From: Nocardioidaceae bacterium
GTDB taxonomy: Bacteria; Actinomycetota; Actinomycetes; Propionibacteriales; Nocardioidaceae
NCBI GenBank assembly: GCA_030655315.1
Contig: JAURVT010000022.1
Coordinates: forward strand, 1 to 64,000
Reading direction: 5' to 3'
Length of the DNA stretch: 64,000 nt
The translations under genes were made by a program, and so were the position numbers. The notes beneath the pieces were generated by a model. The model was not told the DNA's origin. It searched no databases and saw only the letters and a program-made list of their open reading frames with translations. Each line of letters opens with the position of its first letter. The first letter of the stretch is position 1. This document shows, one piece after another, positions 1 through 10,214 of this stretch.

Positions 1-1
1 C

Positions 2-1051
2 GTCGCCGCGGTCGCGCCGGCCTCGCTCGGCGGTGGCCTGGCCGCCGCGTCCTGCGCCGCCGCCGCCCGCGACCGGTGGTTCGTCGGCGCCGGCACGACG
101 GCCGAGCGCAGCGGCACGCTCGTGCTCGCCAATCCGGGCGAGGGCCCCGCCGTCGTCGACGTGACGCTGCTCGGCCCGGACGGACCCGTCGAGACCGTGG
201 ACGGCACCGGGATCGTCGTCGACCCGGGCGACGCCGTCCAGGTGCCCCTCGACGACCTGGCCGCCGGCACCGCCGACGTCGCGGTCGAGGTGGTCACGCG
301 CCGGGGCGCGGTCGGTGCCGCGCTGCTCGACGCGGCCGTGTCCGGCGACGCCGAGCCCGGCACCGAGTGGGTGCCGGCCGCCGCCCCGCCGTCCCGCTCG
401 CAGGTGTTGCCTGGCGGCGTGCGCGGGGCCGACACCCGCACCCTCACCGTCGCCAACCCGGGCGACAGCACCGCGACGGTCGACGTCGAGGTGCTCGGGC
501 CCGACGGCCGCTACGCGCCGCGGGGCGCCGAGCAGCTCCAGGTGCCGGCGCAGGGCCTCGCCACCCTCGACCTGCCCGCCGCCGTGTCGGCCCGGGCGTT
601 CGGGATCGGGCTCACCTCGACCGAGCCGGTCGTCGGCGGTCTGCAGAGCCGGGTCGGCGACGACGTCACCCACACGGCCTCCACGCCCGCGTCCCGCGCG
701 GCGCTCGTCGCGCCCGCCACCGTCCCCACCGGGGAGGACGACGCGACCGCCGTCGTCCAGGTCAGCGGCGCCGACGACGCCCCCGCCGCCGTCGTCTCCG
801 TCCGCGGCTACGACGCCGGCGGGCAGCAGGTGGCCCGGGGCCGCCTGCAGGTGCCGCCCGGCGCCACCGTCCGGCTCGATGCCGGCGCGCTCGAGGGCCG
901 ACCGGACGACGCGGTCGTCCTCGTCCTCGACCCCGGCGACGTCCCCGTCCACGCGGCCCTCGTCGTCACCGGCGACGACGGCACCTCCGTCGTCCCCCTC
1001 CGTCCCGCCCCCGCCCTCGTCGACGCGCCCTCCGTCTCGCCCCTGCCCTGA
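2..1051 (+). CDS. DUF5719 family protein, C-terminal part (5' end outside window)
   Basis: The reading frame is open from the window edge to the TGA at 1049-1051, so the true start lies upstream. The visible ~349 residues hold the motif RDRWFVGAG followed by repeated beta-rich blocks with LVLANPG and LTVANPGDS, which I recognise as the DUF5719 family of actinobacterial exported or membrane-anchored proteins. In related genomes it sits beside the DUF3499/metallopeptidase pair, as it does here. It is very rich in Ala, Val, Asp and Gly. Function is unknown; a cell-envelope role is inference. Confidence 0.75.
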   Translation, partial: VAAVAPASLGGGLAAASCAAAARDRWFVGAGTTAERSGTLVLANPGEGPAVVDVTLLGPDGPVETVDGTGIVVDPGDAVQVPLDDLAAGTADVAVEVVTRRGAVGAALLDAAVSGDAEPGTEWVPAAAPPSRSQVLPGGVRGADTRTLTVANPGDSTATVDVEVLGPDGRYAPRGAEQLQVPAQGLATLDLPAAVSARAFGIGLTSTEPVVGGLQSRVGDDVTHTASTPASRAALVAPATVPTGEDDATAVVQVSGADDAPAAVVSVRGYDAGGQQVARGRLQVPPGATVRLDAGALEGRPDDAVVLVLDPGDVPVHAALVVTGDDGTSVVPLRPAPALVDAPSVSPLP

Positions 1052-1690
1052 CCTGCGCCGCTCGCCGAGTGGGCGGGGGTGGGGACGAAGGGCGCGACGA
1101 AGGACGGGACCCCGTCGAGCGGCGCAAGTCTTCCGCCGAGCGGCGCAAGATGGTCGGTCTACGCGCCGGTAACCGACGAGGTTGCGCCGCTCGGCGGCCA
1201 GGACTGTCCCACCGGGGGAGTCCACCCGTCCCACCCGTCCCATCCCTCCCGCCCGCACCGCCCGCACCGGGCCCGCCCCGGAACACCGTCCGCCGGCGCC
1301 CGCACTCACGTCGAGTGGCGCAAACCTGTGGCCGAGTGGCGCAAGATCGGGGTGGGCGTCGGCGTGTCGGCCCGGTCTTGCGCCGCTCGCGAGTGGGCGG
1401 GGGTGGCGACGAAGGGTGCGACGAAGGACGGGATCCCCGCCGAGCGGCGCAAGTCTTCCGCCGAGCGGCGCAAGATGGTCGGTCTACGCGTCGGTAACCG
1501 ACGAGGTTGCGCCGCTCGGCGGCTGGGCCTGTCCCACCGGGGCTGTGCACTCCTCCCGACCGCACAGGGAGAACCGCGCAACCCCGCCAGCCCGCACTCA
1601 CGTCGAGTGGCGCAAACCTGTGGTCGAGCGGCGCAAGATCGGGGTCCGAGTCGGCGTGTCGGCCCGGTCTTGCGCCGCTCGGCGGCTCCC
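1052..1690. repeat. Non-coding spacer filled with direct and inverted GAGYGGCGCAA repeats
   Basis: I count 13 copies of GAGYGGCGCAA or its reverse complement: near 1054, 1114, 1135, 1182, 1310, 1331, 1378, 1439, 1460, 1507, 1602, 1623 and 1669. These sit inside a larger imperfect tandem duplication: the block at about 1054-1218 recurs at about 1378-1541, and the block at about 1303-1393 recurs at about 1593-1685. Copies in opposite orientation can pair into several alternative hairpins. Open frames across the segment are by-products of the repeats and lack any recognisable domain. Confidence 0.85.
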
Positions 1691-1723
1691 GAACGCCGAA
1701 CGCCGAGGGCAGGGCAGAGGGGG

Positions 1724-2137
1724 CTAGAGGTCGGCGCGGGGGTCGACGTCGTCGGGGTCCTCGTGCCAGAGCAGGGAGAGCTCCTCGACCAGCTCGGAGA
1801 GGACGAGGTCGGCGAGGGGGTCGCCGGAGGGGGTGCGGGTGACGATCGGCATCCGGTAGACGACGACGCGGGCGATGCCGGCGGCGGTGGCGGGGACGAC
1901 GGTGACGAGGTCGACCTCGGTGCCGGTCCAGCCGGGGCCGACGTCGGGGGCGTCCTCGACGCAGATCTCGAGCGCGTCGAGGCGGTCGGACCAGCGGGGG
2001 CGGAGGCGGTCGACGGCGTCGAGCACGACCTGGTCGAACTCCTCGCGCCGCGACAGCGGGAGGGGGGTGCCGGCGGGTGCCAGCGGGCCGGCCAGGGTGA
2101 GCGGTCCGCGCTTGCCGCGACCCCGTCGCTCGCGCAT
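1724..2137 (-). CDS. Metallopeptidase-family (zincin-like) protein without HExxH
   Basis: The protein is about 137 residues from the ATG that gives MRERRGRG, the start that matches the usual N-terminus of actinobacterial homologues; an in-frame ATG at 2200 is the alternative. The order EEFDQVVLDAVDRL, then a central VVYRMPI strand and an acidic tail matches the family annotated as metallopeptidase (Rv3258c-like). The zinc-binding HExxH is absent, as it is in the actinobacterial branch of this family, so peptidase activity should not be assumed. It is divergent from the DUF3499 gene at 2233, the conserved family neighbour. Confidence 0.7.
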   Translation of the reverse strand: MRERRGRGKRGPLTLAGPLAPAGTPLPLSRREEFDQVVLDAVDRLRPRWSDRLDALEICVEDAPDVGPGWTGTEVDLVTVVPATAAGIARVVVYRMPIVTRTPSGDPLADLVLSELVEELSLLWHEDPDDVDPRADL

Positions 2138-2232
2138 CCGTCCGCGACGCGGGCCGGGCGGCGTCGGGTGGGTCGGGGTCACGTCGGTGAGCCTAACCAC
2201 CGTCGTCAGGGGCCCCGGGCTAGCCTGCGACC

Positions 2233-2589
2233 GTGAGGATCGCCCGACGCTGCACCCGGACGGCGTGCACCCGACCGGCGGTGTCGACCCTCACCTACAA
2301 CTATGCCGACCAGGCCGCCGTCCTGGGCCCGCTGGCCGTCTACGCCGAGCCCCACAGCTACGACCTGTGCGACCAGCACGCGTCCCGGCTCTCGGCCCCC
2401 GTGGGCTGGGAGGTCGTCCGGCTCGCCCCCGACCAGGGCGTCCGGCCGCCGAGCCACGACGACCTCGAGGCGCTGGCCGACGCGGTGCGCGAGGCCGCCG
2501 CCCCGCCGCGACGTCCCGCGCCGCCCGCACCCGACGGCGAGCCCCCGCGCCGCGGCGGCCACCTGCGCGTGATGCGGGACCAGCCGTGA
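2233..2589 (+). CDS. DUF3499 family protein
   Basis: The 118-residue product starts at GTG. Its first 60 residues, including CTRTACTRPAVSTLTYNYAD, then GPLAVYAEPHSYDLC and GWEVVRL, match the actinobacterial DUF3499 signature. Conserved Cys residues (two near the start and one in YDLC) suggest a small metal-binding fold, which is inference. The C-terminal third is a low-complexity Pro/Arg tail. Its stop overlaps the GTG of the following Trm112-like gene, so the two are likely co-translated. Confidence 0.8.
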   Translation: MRIARRCTRTACTRPAVSTLTYNYADQAAVLGPLAVYAEPHSYDLCDQHASRLSAPVGWEVVRLAPDQGVRPPSHDDLEALADAVREAAAPPRRPAPPAPDGEPPRRGGHLRVMRDQP

Positions 2590-2759
2590 CCCTCTCGCCG
2601 CTCCTGCTGACGATCCTGGTCTGCCCCACCTGCCGGGTTAGACCGGCCGTCGACGAGGACGCCGGCGAGCTGCTGTGCAGCGCGTGCGGCCTGGCCTACC
2701 CCGTCCGCGACGGCGTGCCGGTGATGGTCGCCGCCGAGGCCCGGCGCGTCGGCCCGTGA
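2586..2759 (+). CDS. Trm112 family zinc-ribbon protein
   Basis: This 57-residue protein begins at a GTG overlapping the upstream TGA. It carries two CxxC knuckles, CPTC and CSAC, followed by GLAYPVRDGVPVM, the hallmark of the Trm112/YcaR fold. Trm112-like proteins bind zinc and, in characterised cases, act as small partners of methyltransferases; the partner here is unknown. Its stop overlaps the start of the SIS-domain gene, so 2233-3790 looks like one operon. Confidence 0.85.
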   Translation: MTLSPLLLTILVCPTCRVRPAVDEDAGELLCSACGLAYPVRDGVPVMVAAEARRVGP

Positions 2760-3790
2760 CCCCGGTGTTCGACGACTCCCGCCTCGACGACCCCGAGGTG
2801 CTCGCGTCGATCGACCCCGTCCTGCGTCGCCTCGCCGAGACCGGCGCCCGCGTGCGACGCGAGGTCGACGCCTCGGCGGTCCGTCTGCTCGCCCTCGAGC
2901 CCGACGGCCGACCGCGCGCCGTCGTCGCCGTGGGACCCGATGCCCGGCTTCTCCGGGCGGTGCTCGAGCCGTGGTGCCCGGTGCCGTTCGTGGCCTGGTC
3001 GGGACCCCGGCTCCCCGGCTGGACGGGGGCGCTCGACCTCGTCGTGGTCCTCGCGCCCGGCGGCGAGCGCGACCCCGGCGTCCTCGGCGCGGTGTCCGAG
3101 GCCGTCCGACGAGGCTCGACGCTGCTGGTCGCGTGCGACGAGCACTCCGAGCTGGCCGACCTCGCCGCCGGGCGCCACACCACCGTGCTGCCCGTGGTCA
3201 CCGGCGACGCGCTGCCCGCCACCGTCGCCGTCCTGCGCGCCCTGCGCCGCCTCGGCCTGGGGCCCGAGGTGGACGCCGACGAGGTGGCCGACGCGCTCGA
3301 CGCGGTGGCGGCGTCGTCGTCTCCGTTCCTCGACCTCGCCCAGAACCCCGCCAAGGAGCTCGCCCTCGCGATCGGCGACGACCTGCCGCTGCTGTGGGGC
3401 GGGTCGGTGCTCGCCGCCCGCGTGGCCCGCCGCCTCGCGGAGTCGGTGCGCGCCGCCACCGGACGTGCGGCCCTCGCCGACGCCGCCGACCACCTCGTCC
3501 CGCTGCTGGAGCAGGTCGCGCCCCGCGACCTGTTCGCCGACCCGTTCGATGACGTGCCGTCGCCGGCGCGTCCCGTCCTGGTCGTCGTGGACGATGGCGC
3601 CGACGACCCGGCCGTCCGCGAGGACCTCGGCCGGCTGCGCGCGGCCGCCGGAAGCGCCGGCGTGCGGGTGGAGGAGCTGGCCGTCGACCGCGGGTCCGAG
3701 CTGGCCCGCTACGCGACCCTGCTGACGCGGGGGTCCTACGCCGCGGCGTACCTCGGCGCGGCACTGGGGACGCTGGTCGCGGACGTGTGA
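2756..3790 (+). CDS. SIS-domain protein, phosphosugar isomerase-like
   Basis: The product is about 344 residues from a GTG overlapping the previous stop. It resembles the actinobacterial Rv3256c-type protein with two sugar-isomerase (SIS) lobes and a bifunctional glucose/mannose-6-phosphate isomerase-like C-terminus. Visible signs are repeated hydrophobic strands such as LVVVLAPGG and TLLVACDEHSEL, and the later NPAKELALAIGDDLPLLWGG block. In mycobacteria this gene lies next to mannose-activation genes, but no manA or manB is visible beside it here. The substrate is therefore only inferred. Confidence 0.7.
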   Translation: MTPVFDDSRLDDPEVLASIDPVLRRLAETGARVRREVDASAVRLLALEPDGRPRAVVAVGPDARLLRAVLEPWCPVPFVAWSGPRLPGWTGALDLVVVLAPGGERDPGVLGAVSEAVRRGSTLLVACDEHSELADLAAGRHTTVLPVVTGDALPATVAVLRALRRLGLGPEVDADEVADALDAVAASSSPFLDLAQNPAKELALAIGDDLPLLWGGSVLAARVARRLAESVRAATGRAALADAADHLVPLLEQVAPRDLFADPFDDVPSPARPVLVVVDDGADDPAVREDLGRLRAAAGSAGVRVEELAVDRGSELARYATLLTRGSYAAAYLGAALGTLVADV

Positions 3791-3865
3791 CGCAGGCCAC
3801 TCGCATGACCCCGGTCGTCCGCGCTCGAACCGTGGGTGTAGGCGTCCGGCGGTAGTCTCGTGATC

Positions 3866-5293
<1,428 letters not shown>

Positions 5294-5301
5294 TCGCGGG
5301 C

Positions 5302-6003
5302 GTGGCCGACGTGTCGGGCGGTGCGGGGAGGGTGCTGGTCGTCGACGACGACCGCTCCCTCGCCGAGATGCTCACCATCGTCCTCGGCGGTGAGGGGTTC
5401 GCCACGTCGGTGTGCAGCAACGGCACCGACGCGGTGGCCGCGTTCCGGTCCTTCCGACCGGACGTGGTCCTGCTCGACCTGATGCTGCCCGGCATCGACG
5501 GCATCGACGTGTGCAAGCAGATCCGCGCCGAGTCCGGCGTCCCGATCGTCATGCTCACGGCGCGCAGCGACACCCTCGACATCGTCCTCGGGCTCGAGTC
5601 CGGCGCCGACGACTACGTCGTCAAGCCGTTCAAGCCCAAGGAGCTGATCGCCCGGATCCGGGCGAGGGTCCGTCGCACCGAGGACGAGGCGCCCGAGGTG
5701 CTGGTGATCGGTGACGTCGAGATCGACGTCGCCGGTCACAGCGTCGTCCGCGACGGCGCCGCGCTGTCGCTGACGCCGCTGGAGTTCGACCTCCTGCTCT
5801 GCCTGGCACGCAAGCCCTGGCAGGTCTTCACCCGCGAGGTGCTGCTGGAGCAGGTGTGGGGCTACCGCCACGCCGCGGACACCCGCCTGGTCAACGTCCA
5901 CGTGCAGCGGCTGCGGTCCAAGATCGAGCACGACCCGGAGAACCCACGCATCGTCCTCACGGTGCGTGGCGTGGGCTACAAGGCCGGCGCCTCGGCGACC
6001 TGA
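5302..6003 (+). CDS. mtrA: DNA-binding response regulator MtrA
   Basis: This is a 233-residue OmpR-family regulator. The receiver domain shows LVVDDDRSLAEML at the N-terminus, the phospho-acceptor Asp in LLDLMLPG near residue 59 and the switch Lys in YVVKPFKPKEL. The C-terminal winged helix carries LTPLEFDLL and the terminal VRGVGYKAG. In actinobacteria MtrA controls cell-wall, division and osmotic genes and is phosphorylated by MtrB, encoded 13 bases downstream. The start is uncertain: GTG 5302 or GTG 5311. Confidence 0.93.
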   Translation: MADVSGGAGRVLVVDDDRSLAEMLTIVLGGEGFATSVCSNGTDAVAAFRSFRPDVVLLDLMLPGIDGIDVCKQIRAESGVPIVMLTARSDTLDIVLGLESGADDYVVKPFKPKELIARIRARVRRTEDEAPEVLVIGDVEIDVAGHSVVRDGAALSLTPLEFDLLLCLARKPWQVFTREVLLEQVWGYRHAADTRLVNVHVQRLRSKIEHDPENPRIVLTVRGVGYKAGASAT

Positions 6004-6016
6004 GACCATCGTCCCC

Positions 6017-7627
6017 ATGAGGTGGCTGGTCGTCGTCGCGCGGCCCTTCCGCGCGTTCGTCGGCCTGCTCCGCCGGTCGCTGCAGACCCGCGTCGTGCTG
6101 TCCACGGTGCTGCTCAGCGCGCTGGTCGTCGTGCTGGTCGGCTGGGCCCTGCTCCAGCAGGTGGCCGACGGGCTCGTCGACGGCCGCCAGACCGTGGCCG
6201 TCGCCGAGGCGCGGGCCGGGTTCGACAACGCGCAGGAGGAGCTGGACGCGAGCGTCGTCAGCGACTCCAACGGCCAGTCGCAGGTGCTCACCCAGCTGGT
6301 CAACAGCCTCACCTCGCGCAGCGGCTCGCCGCGCTCCTACGAGGTCGTGCTGCAGGGCCCCCTCGAGGCCGACGGCACCGCCTCGACCGAGGCCGGCGTG
6401 CGGGCCTCGGCCGAGGTCGAGCCGGGGAGCATCCCGGCGCGCCTGTCCAGCGCCGTGTCGTCGTCGCCGGGCATCCGCTGGACCTACACCAGCCTCGACC
6501 TGCTCGGGCAGGGCGCCTCGGAGCCGGCGGTCGTGGTCGGCCGTCAGGTGCAGCTCCCGAGCACCGACCAGTCGTACACGCTGTACTACCTGTTCTCGAT
6601 GGCCGACCAGCAGCGCACCCTCGGCCTCGTCACGCGCGCGCTGCTGTACGCCGGCCTCGCGCTGCTGGTGCTCGTGGGTGGCATCGCCTGGCTGGTCACG
6701 CGCCAGGTCGTCACGCCGGTGCGCCTCGCACGACGCATCGCCGAGCGCCTCGCGGCCGGCCGTCTCGAAGAGCGCATCCACGTGCGCGGCGAGGACGACA
6801 TCGCCCGCCTGGGCCAGTCGTTCAACCAGATGGCGTCGAGCCTGCAGAAGCAGATCCGCCAGCTCGAGGAGCTCTCGCGGGTGCAGCACCGCTTCGTCTC
6901 CGACGTCTCGCACGAGCTGCGCACCCCCCTGACCACCGTCCGCATGGCCGCCGACGTCCTGTTCGACGCGCGCGACGGCTTCGACCCGCTCACCGGACGC
7001 TCGGCCGAGCTGCTGCAGAACGAGCTCGACCGGTTCGAGGCGCTGCTCGCCGACCTGCTCGAGATCAGCCGGTTCGATGCGGGCGCGGCACGGCTCGAGG
7101 TGGAGGAGACCGACCTCGTCGACGTCGCCCGCCGCGTCGTCGAGTACTACGGGTCCCTCGCCGACCGGCACGGCGTCGAGCTGCACGTCGTCAACCGCGA
7201 CGGACCCGCCCACGCCGAGATCGACGTCCGCCGGGTGCAGCGCATCGTGCGCAACCTGGTGGTCAACGCCATCCACTACAGCGGGTCGCCCCGGGTGGAG
7301 CTGGTGGTCGCGCACTCCGACGACGCCGTCGCGCTCGCCGTCCGCGACCACGGCATCGGCCTGGAGCCCGGCCAGGCGCAGCTGGTGTTCAACCGGTTCT
7401 GGCGGGCCGACCCCGCCCGCGAGCGCACGCGGGGCGGCACCGGCCTCGGCCTGGCCATCTCGCAGGAGGACGCCGTCCTGCACGGCGGCTGGCTGCAGGC
7501 GTGGGGCGAGCCCGGCCGCGGCGCGCAGTTCCGGCTCACGCTGCCCCGCCGCGCGGGCGAGGACGTCGTCCGCTCGCCGCTGCCGCTCGTCCCCGTCCAG
7601 CTCGCACGCCTGGAGGCCGGCCGGTGA
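6017..7627 (+). CDS. mtrB: Sensor histidine kinase MtrB
   Basis: This 536-residue membrane kinase is the partner of MtrA. The first transmembrane helix is at about residues 24-46 (VVLSTVLLSALVVVLVGWAL) and the second at about 195-218. An extracytoplasmic sensor domain lies between them, and HAMP follows the second helix. The H-box SDVSHELRTPL places the phospho-His near residue 299. The N-box (LVVNAIHYSG) and G-boxes (DHGIGL, GGTGLGLAIS) are intact. The ATG at 6017 gives a short cytoplasmic N-terminus. The stop overlaps the lpqB start, as expected for the conserved mtrA-mtrB-lpqB unit. Confidence 0.95.
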   Translation: MRWLVVVARPFRAFVGLLRRSLQTRVVLSTVLLSALVVVLVGWALLQQVADGLVDGRQTVAVAEARAGFDNAQEELDASVVSDSNGQSQVLTQLVNSLTSRSGSPRSYEVVLQGPLEADGTASTEAGVRASAEVEPGSIPARLSSAVSSSPGIRWTYTSLDLLGQGASEPAVVVGRQVQLPSTDQSYTLYYLFSMADQQRTLGLVTRALLYAGLALLVLVGGIAWLVTRQVVTPVRLARRIAERLAAGRLEERIHVRGEDDIARLGQSFNQMASSLQKQIRQLEELSRVQHRFVSDVSHELRTPLTTVRMAADVLFDARDGFDPLTGRSAELLQNELDRFEALLADLLEISRFDAGAARLEVEETDLVDVARRVVEYYGSLADRHGVELHVVNRDGPAHAEIDVRRVQRIVRNLVVNAIHYSGSPRVELVVAHSDDAVALAVRDHGIGLEPGQAQLVFNRFWRADPARERTRGGTGLGLAISQEDAVLHGGWLQAWGEPGRGAQFRLTLPRRAGEDVVRSPLPLVPVQLARLEAGR

Positions 7628-9384
7628 CGCGGCTCCTCCGGCCCCTGCTGGCCACCGTCCTGGTGGCCCTGACCGCCGCCGGGTGCGTCCGGATCCCCGA
7701 CTCGGGGATCGTGCACACGATCGACGACGGCGTCGTCGACACCGGCCCGTCGGTCCGGTACGAGCCGCCAGCGCCGCCGGCGGGCGGCAGCCCCACCGAC
7801 GTCGTCTACGGCTACCTCGACGCGATGCTCGCCTTCCCCGTCAGCGTCGACGTCGCCACCGAGTACCTCACCCCCGACGCGGCCCGCACCTGGCGTCCCG
7901 ACGCCGGGGCCACGATCTACCGGGGCCCGCGCGCCACGTCCGAGTCGGGCACCGACGTGGCCACGGCCACCCTGTCGTTGTCGGTCGACGCCACCCTCGA
8001 CGCGCGCGGGCGCTACGCCGGCGCCGGCGGGTCCACCCGCGAGTCCACCTGGACGCTCGAGCGCGTGGGCGGCGAGTGGCGGATCGCGAACCCGCCCGAC
8101 GGCCTGCTGATCGAGCAGCGCTTCTTCGAGTCCACCTACCGGCCGGTGTCGCTGTACTTCCTGGACGCCTCGAGCAGCCGGTTGGTCGAGGACCCGGTGT
8201 TCCTGCCCGCGGGGGAGTCGCTGTCGACGGCCCTGGTCGCCCGCCTGCTCCGAGGTCCGTCCGGGCTGCTCGGCGGCAGCGCCCGGACCGCCTTCCCCGA
8301 TGGCATGCGCCTCGACGGGTCGGTCCCGGTCCGTCGTGACGGCGTCGCCGAGGTGGACCTCAGCGGCGACCCGGGGTCGCTGGACCAGCGGCGGCGCGAG
8401 CTGGTCTCGGCCCAGGTGGTCCGCACGCTCGGCCAGGTGCCGGGCATCACCGGCGTGCGCATCGACGTCGGCGGCGCCGCGCTCGACGTCGCCGGCGTCG
8501 ACCGCACCCAGCCGGTCGGGGCCTGGACCGAGCTCGACCCGCCCGCGGGCCGCGGCGTCGGCCAGGTCTTCGCGATCCGCGACGACGCGCTCGTCGTCGT
8601 CAACGGCTCCACCACCGCCGAGTTCGCCGGTGGTCTGGCCGGCGGCACGTCCGACGTCGCGGACTTCCGGGTCGACCCCCGCCTGCGCAGGATCGCGGTG
8701 GTGCCCCGCTCGCGCGACCGGGTGGTCGTCGCCGACATCGCCTCCGAGCCCGACCTCGTCGGCCCCGCCGCCTACCTCGGGGCCGCCGTGCTCAAGCCGG
8801 TGTGGGACGCCGAGGAGCGGTTGTGGGTGGCCGACCGCGTCGGCGGGGGGAGCCGGCTCAGCGTGGTGACCGAGGGCGCCGTGCGGCGGATCGCCCTGGG
8901 CGGCCTGGCCGACACCCGCCTCGAGGGGTTCGAGCTGTCGCCCGACAGCTCGCGGATGGTGCTCATCGCCCGCACGTCCGACCGCGCCCAGCGCGTCTAC
9001 GTCGCCTCGGTCGTCGCCGACGAGGACGGCGCCCCCATCGGCATCGCCGACGTCAAGCCGCTGCCCCTGGCCTCGGCCGGTCTCGGCCAGGTGCGGTCCG
9101 TCGCCTGGCGGTCGGCGACGAGCGTGGTCGCGCTCGCGAGCGCCGGCACGTCGTCGCCACAGTCCTACGTGGCCCGCGTCGACGGCTCGAGCGTCACCGG
9201 CGGCTCCCTGACGGGTGACTCGCTGCTCGGTGACGTGGGCGCCGACCGGGTGCTGGCCTCGGGCTCGGAGAGCACCCCGATCTACATCGGCGACCGCGAC
9301 CAGCGGCTGTGGCTCCGCGACGCCTCGGGCCGCTGGCAGCGCGTGGCCGGTGGGCCGCTCCGCGTCCCCAGCTACCCCGGCTGA
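7624..9384 (+). CDS. lpqB: Lipoprotein LpqB
   Basis: The 586-residue product starts at a GTG overlapping the mtrB stop. A lipoprotein signal with lipobox LTAAGC places the lipidated Cys near residue 20. The order is an N-terminal LpqB domain, a GerMN domain (around VSLYFLDASSSRLV), and a C-terminal WD40/beta-propeller-like region. LpqB interacts with MtrB's extracytoplasmic domain in mycobacteria and modulates MtrA activity; the same role here is inference from synteny and family. Confidence 0.93.
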   Translation: MTRLLRPLLATVLVALTAAGCVRIPDSGIVHTIDDGVVDTGPSVRYEPPAPPAGGSPTDVVYGYLDAMLAFPVSVDVATEYLTPDAARTWRPDAGATIYRGPRATSESGTDVATATLSLSVDATLDARGRYAGAGGSTRESTWTLERVGGEWRIANPPDGLLIEQRFFESTYRPVSLYFLDASSSRLVEDPVFLPAGESLSTALVARLLRGPSGLLGGSARTAFPDGMRLDGSVPVRRDGVAEVDLSGDPGSLDQRRRELVSAQVVRTLGQVPGITGVRIDVGGAALDVAGVDRTQPVGAWTELDPPAGRGVGQVFAIRDDALVVVNGSTTAEFAGGLAGGTSDVADFRVDPRLRRIAVVPRSRDRVVVADIASEPDLVGPAAYLGAAVLKPVWDAEERLWVADRVGGGSRLSVVTEGAVRRIALGGLADTRLEGFELSPDSSRMVLIARTSDRAQRVYVASVVADEDGAPIGIADVKPLPLASAGLGQVRSVAWRSATSVVALASAGTSSPQSYVARVDGSSVTGGSLTGDSLLGDVGADRVLASGSESTPIYIGDRDQRLWLRDASGRWQRVAGGPLRVPSYPG

Positions 9385-9450
9385 CGTCCCCCGTCCACAG
9401 GTCCGCGTCCGCCCCTGGCGACCGGGCCACGGACGACGCAGGGTGGTCGC

Positions 9451-10110
9451 GTGCGCCTGATCCATGCCGCGACCGACCTCGTCCTCGGCACCGCCTGCGT
9501 CGGTTGCGACCGCCCCGGCCCGGCCGTCTGCGAGGCCTGCGCGGCCGGGCTCGTCCCGCGTCCCCGCACGGTGCGCGACGGCCCGCCGCCGGTGGCCGCG
9601 GCGGGGGACTACGCGGGCGTGCTGCGTGAGGCCGTCGTCGGCTACAAGGAGCACGGGGTGCTGGTGCTCCGCGACCCGCTCGCGCGGTGCCTCGCCGCGG
9701 CGGTCGTGCACGTCTGCCGTGACGACCGGCCGCTCGCCCTGGTGCCGGTGCCGTCGCGCCGGTCGGCCGTGCGCGAGCGGGGCCACGACGCCCTGGCCGA
9801 CCTCGCCCGCCGCACCGCGCGCAGGCTCCGCGAGGTGGGCGTCGACGCGCGAGCCGCCCCGGTCCTGCGCCAGCGAAGCGGCGTGCGCGACCAGGCCGGA
9901 CTCGCCCGGGCCGAGCGGCTGCACAACCTCGACCACGCCCTCGTCGCGCGGCGGGCGCCGCCCCCGGGGCGAGCGGTCGTCGTGGTCGACGACGTCGTCA
10001 CCTCGGGCGCCAGCGCGGCCGCGGCGGTGGCCGCGCTCGCGGCGCGGGACGTCCGGGCGGCGGCGGTGGCGGTGGTCGCGGCGACCCGATCCGGACACCC
10101 CGCCCGATAG
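9451..10110 (+). CDS. ComF family phosphoribosyltransferase-like protein
   Basis: The 219-residue product begins at GTG 9451. The N-terminal zinc-ribbon CVGCDRPGPAVCEAC is followed by the PRTase fold, with the PRPP loop VVVVDDVVTSGAS near the C-terminus. ComF proteins support DNA uptake in competent bacteria and are widespread in non-competent ones, where the role is unclear. The gene lies between lpqB and hpf, its common actinobacterial position. Confidence 0.88.
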   Translation: MRLIHAATDLVLGTACVGCDRPGPAVCEACAAGLVPRPRTVRDGPPPVAAAGDYAGVLREAVVGYKEHGVLVLRDPLARCLAAAVVHVCRDDRPLALVPVPSRRSAVRERGHDALADLARRTARRLREVGVDARAAPVLRQRSGVRDQAGLARAERLHNLDHALVARRAPPPGRAVVVVDDVVTSGASAAAAVAALAARDVRAAAVAVVAATRSGHPAR

Positions 10111-10214
10111 CCCCCGATGGCCTGGTGCTCCGACCGGTGCCGGGCTACGGTCTACCTCATGTGAAGCATTCGTCGCCATCGGCCGACGTGCCGGTGGGTA
10201 CCCGAGGAGGTCGC

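Noticed and set aside
76-1497. Long Arg-rich open frames running through 76-1497 and 1079-2236
   Set aside because: They run through the repeat block and out of frame with real genes; the translations are Arg/Pro/Ala-rich and carry no motif.
3791-3865. SAH riboswitch upstream of ahcY
   Set aside because: The 75-base leader is short, and I could not find the conserved pseudoknot core by eye.
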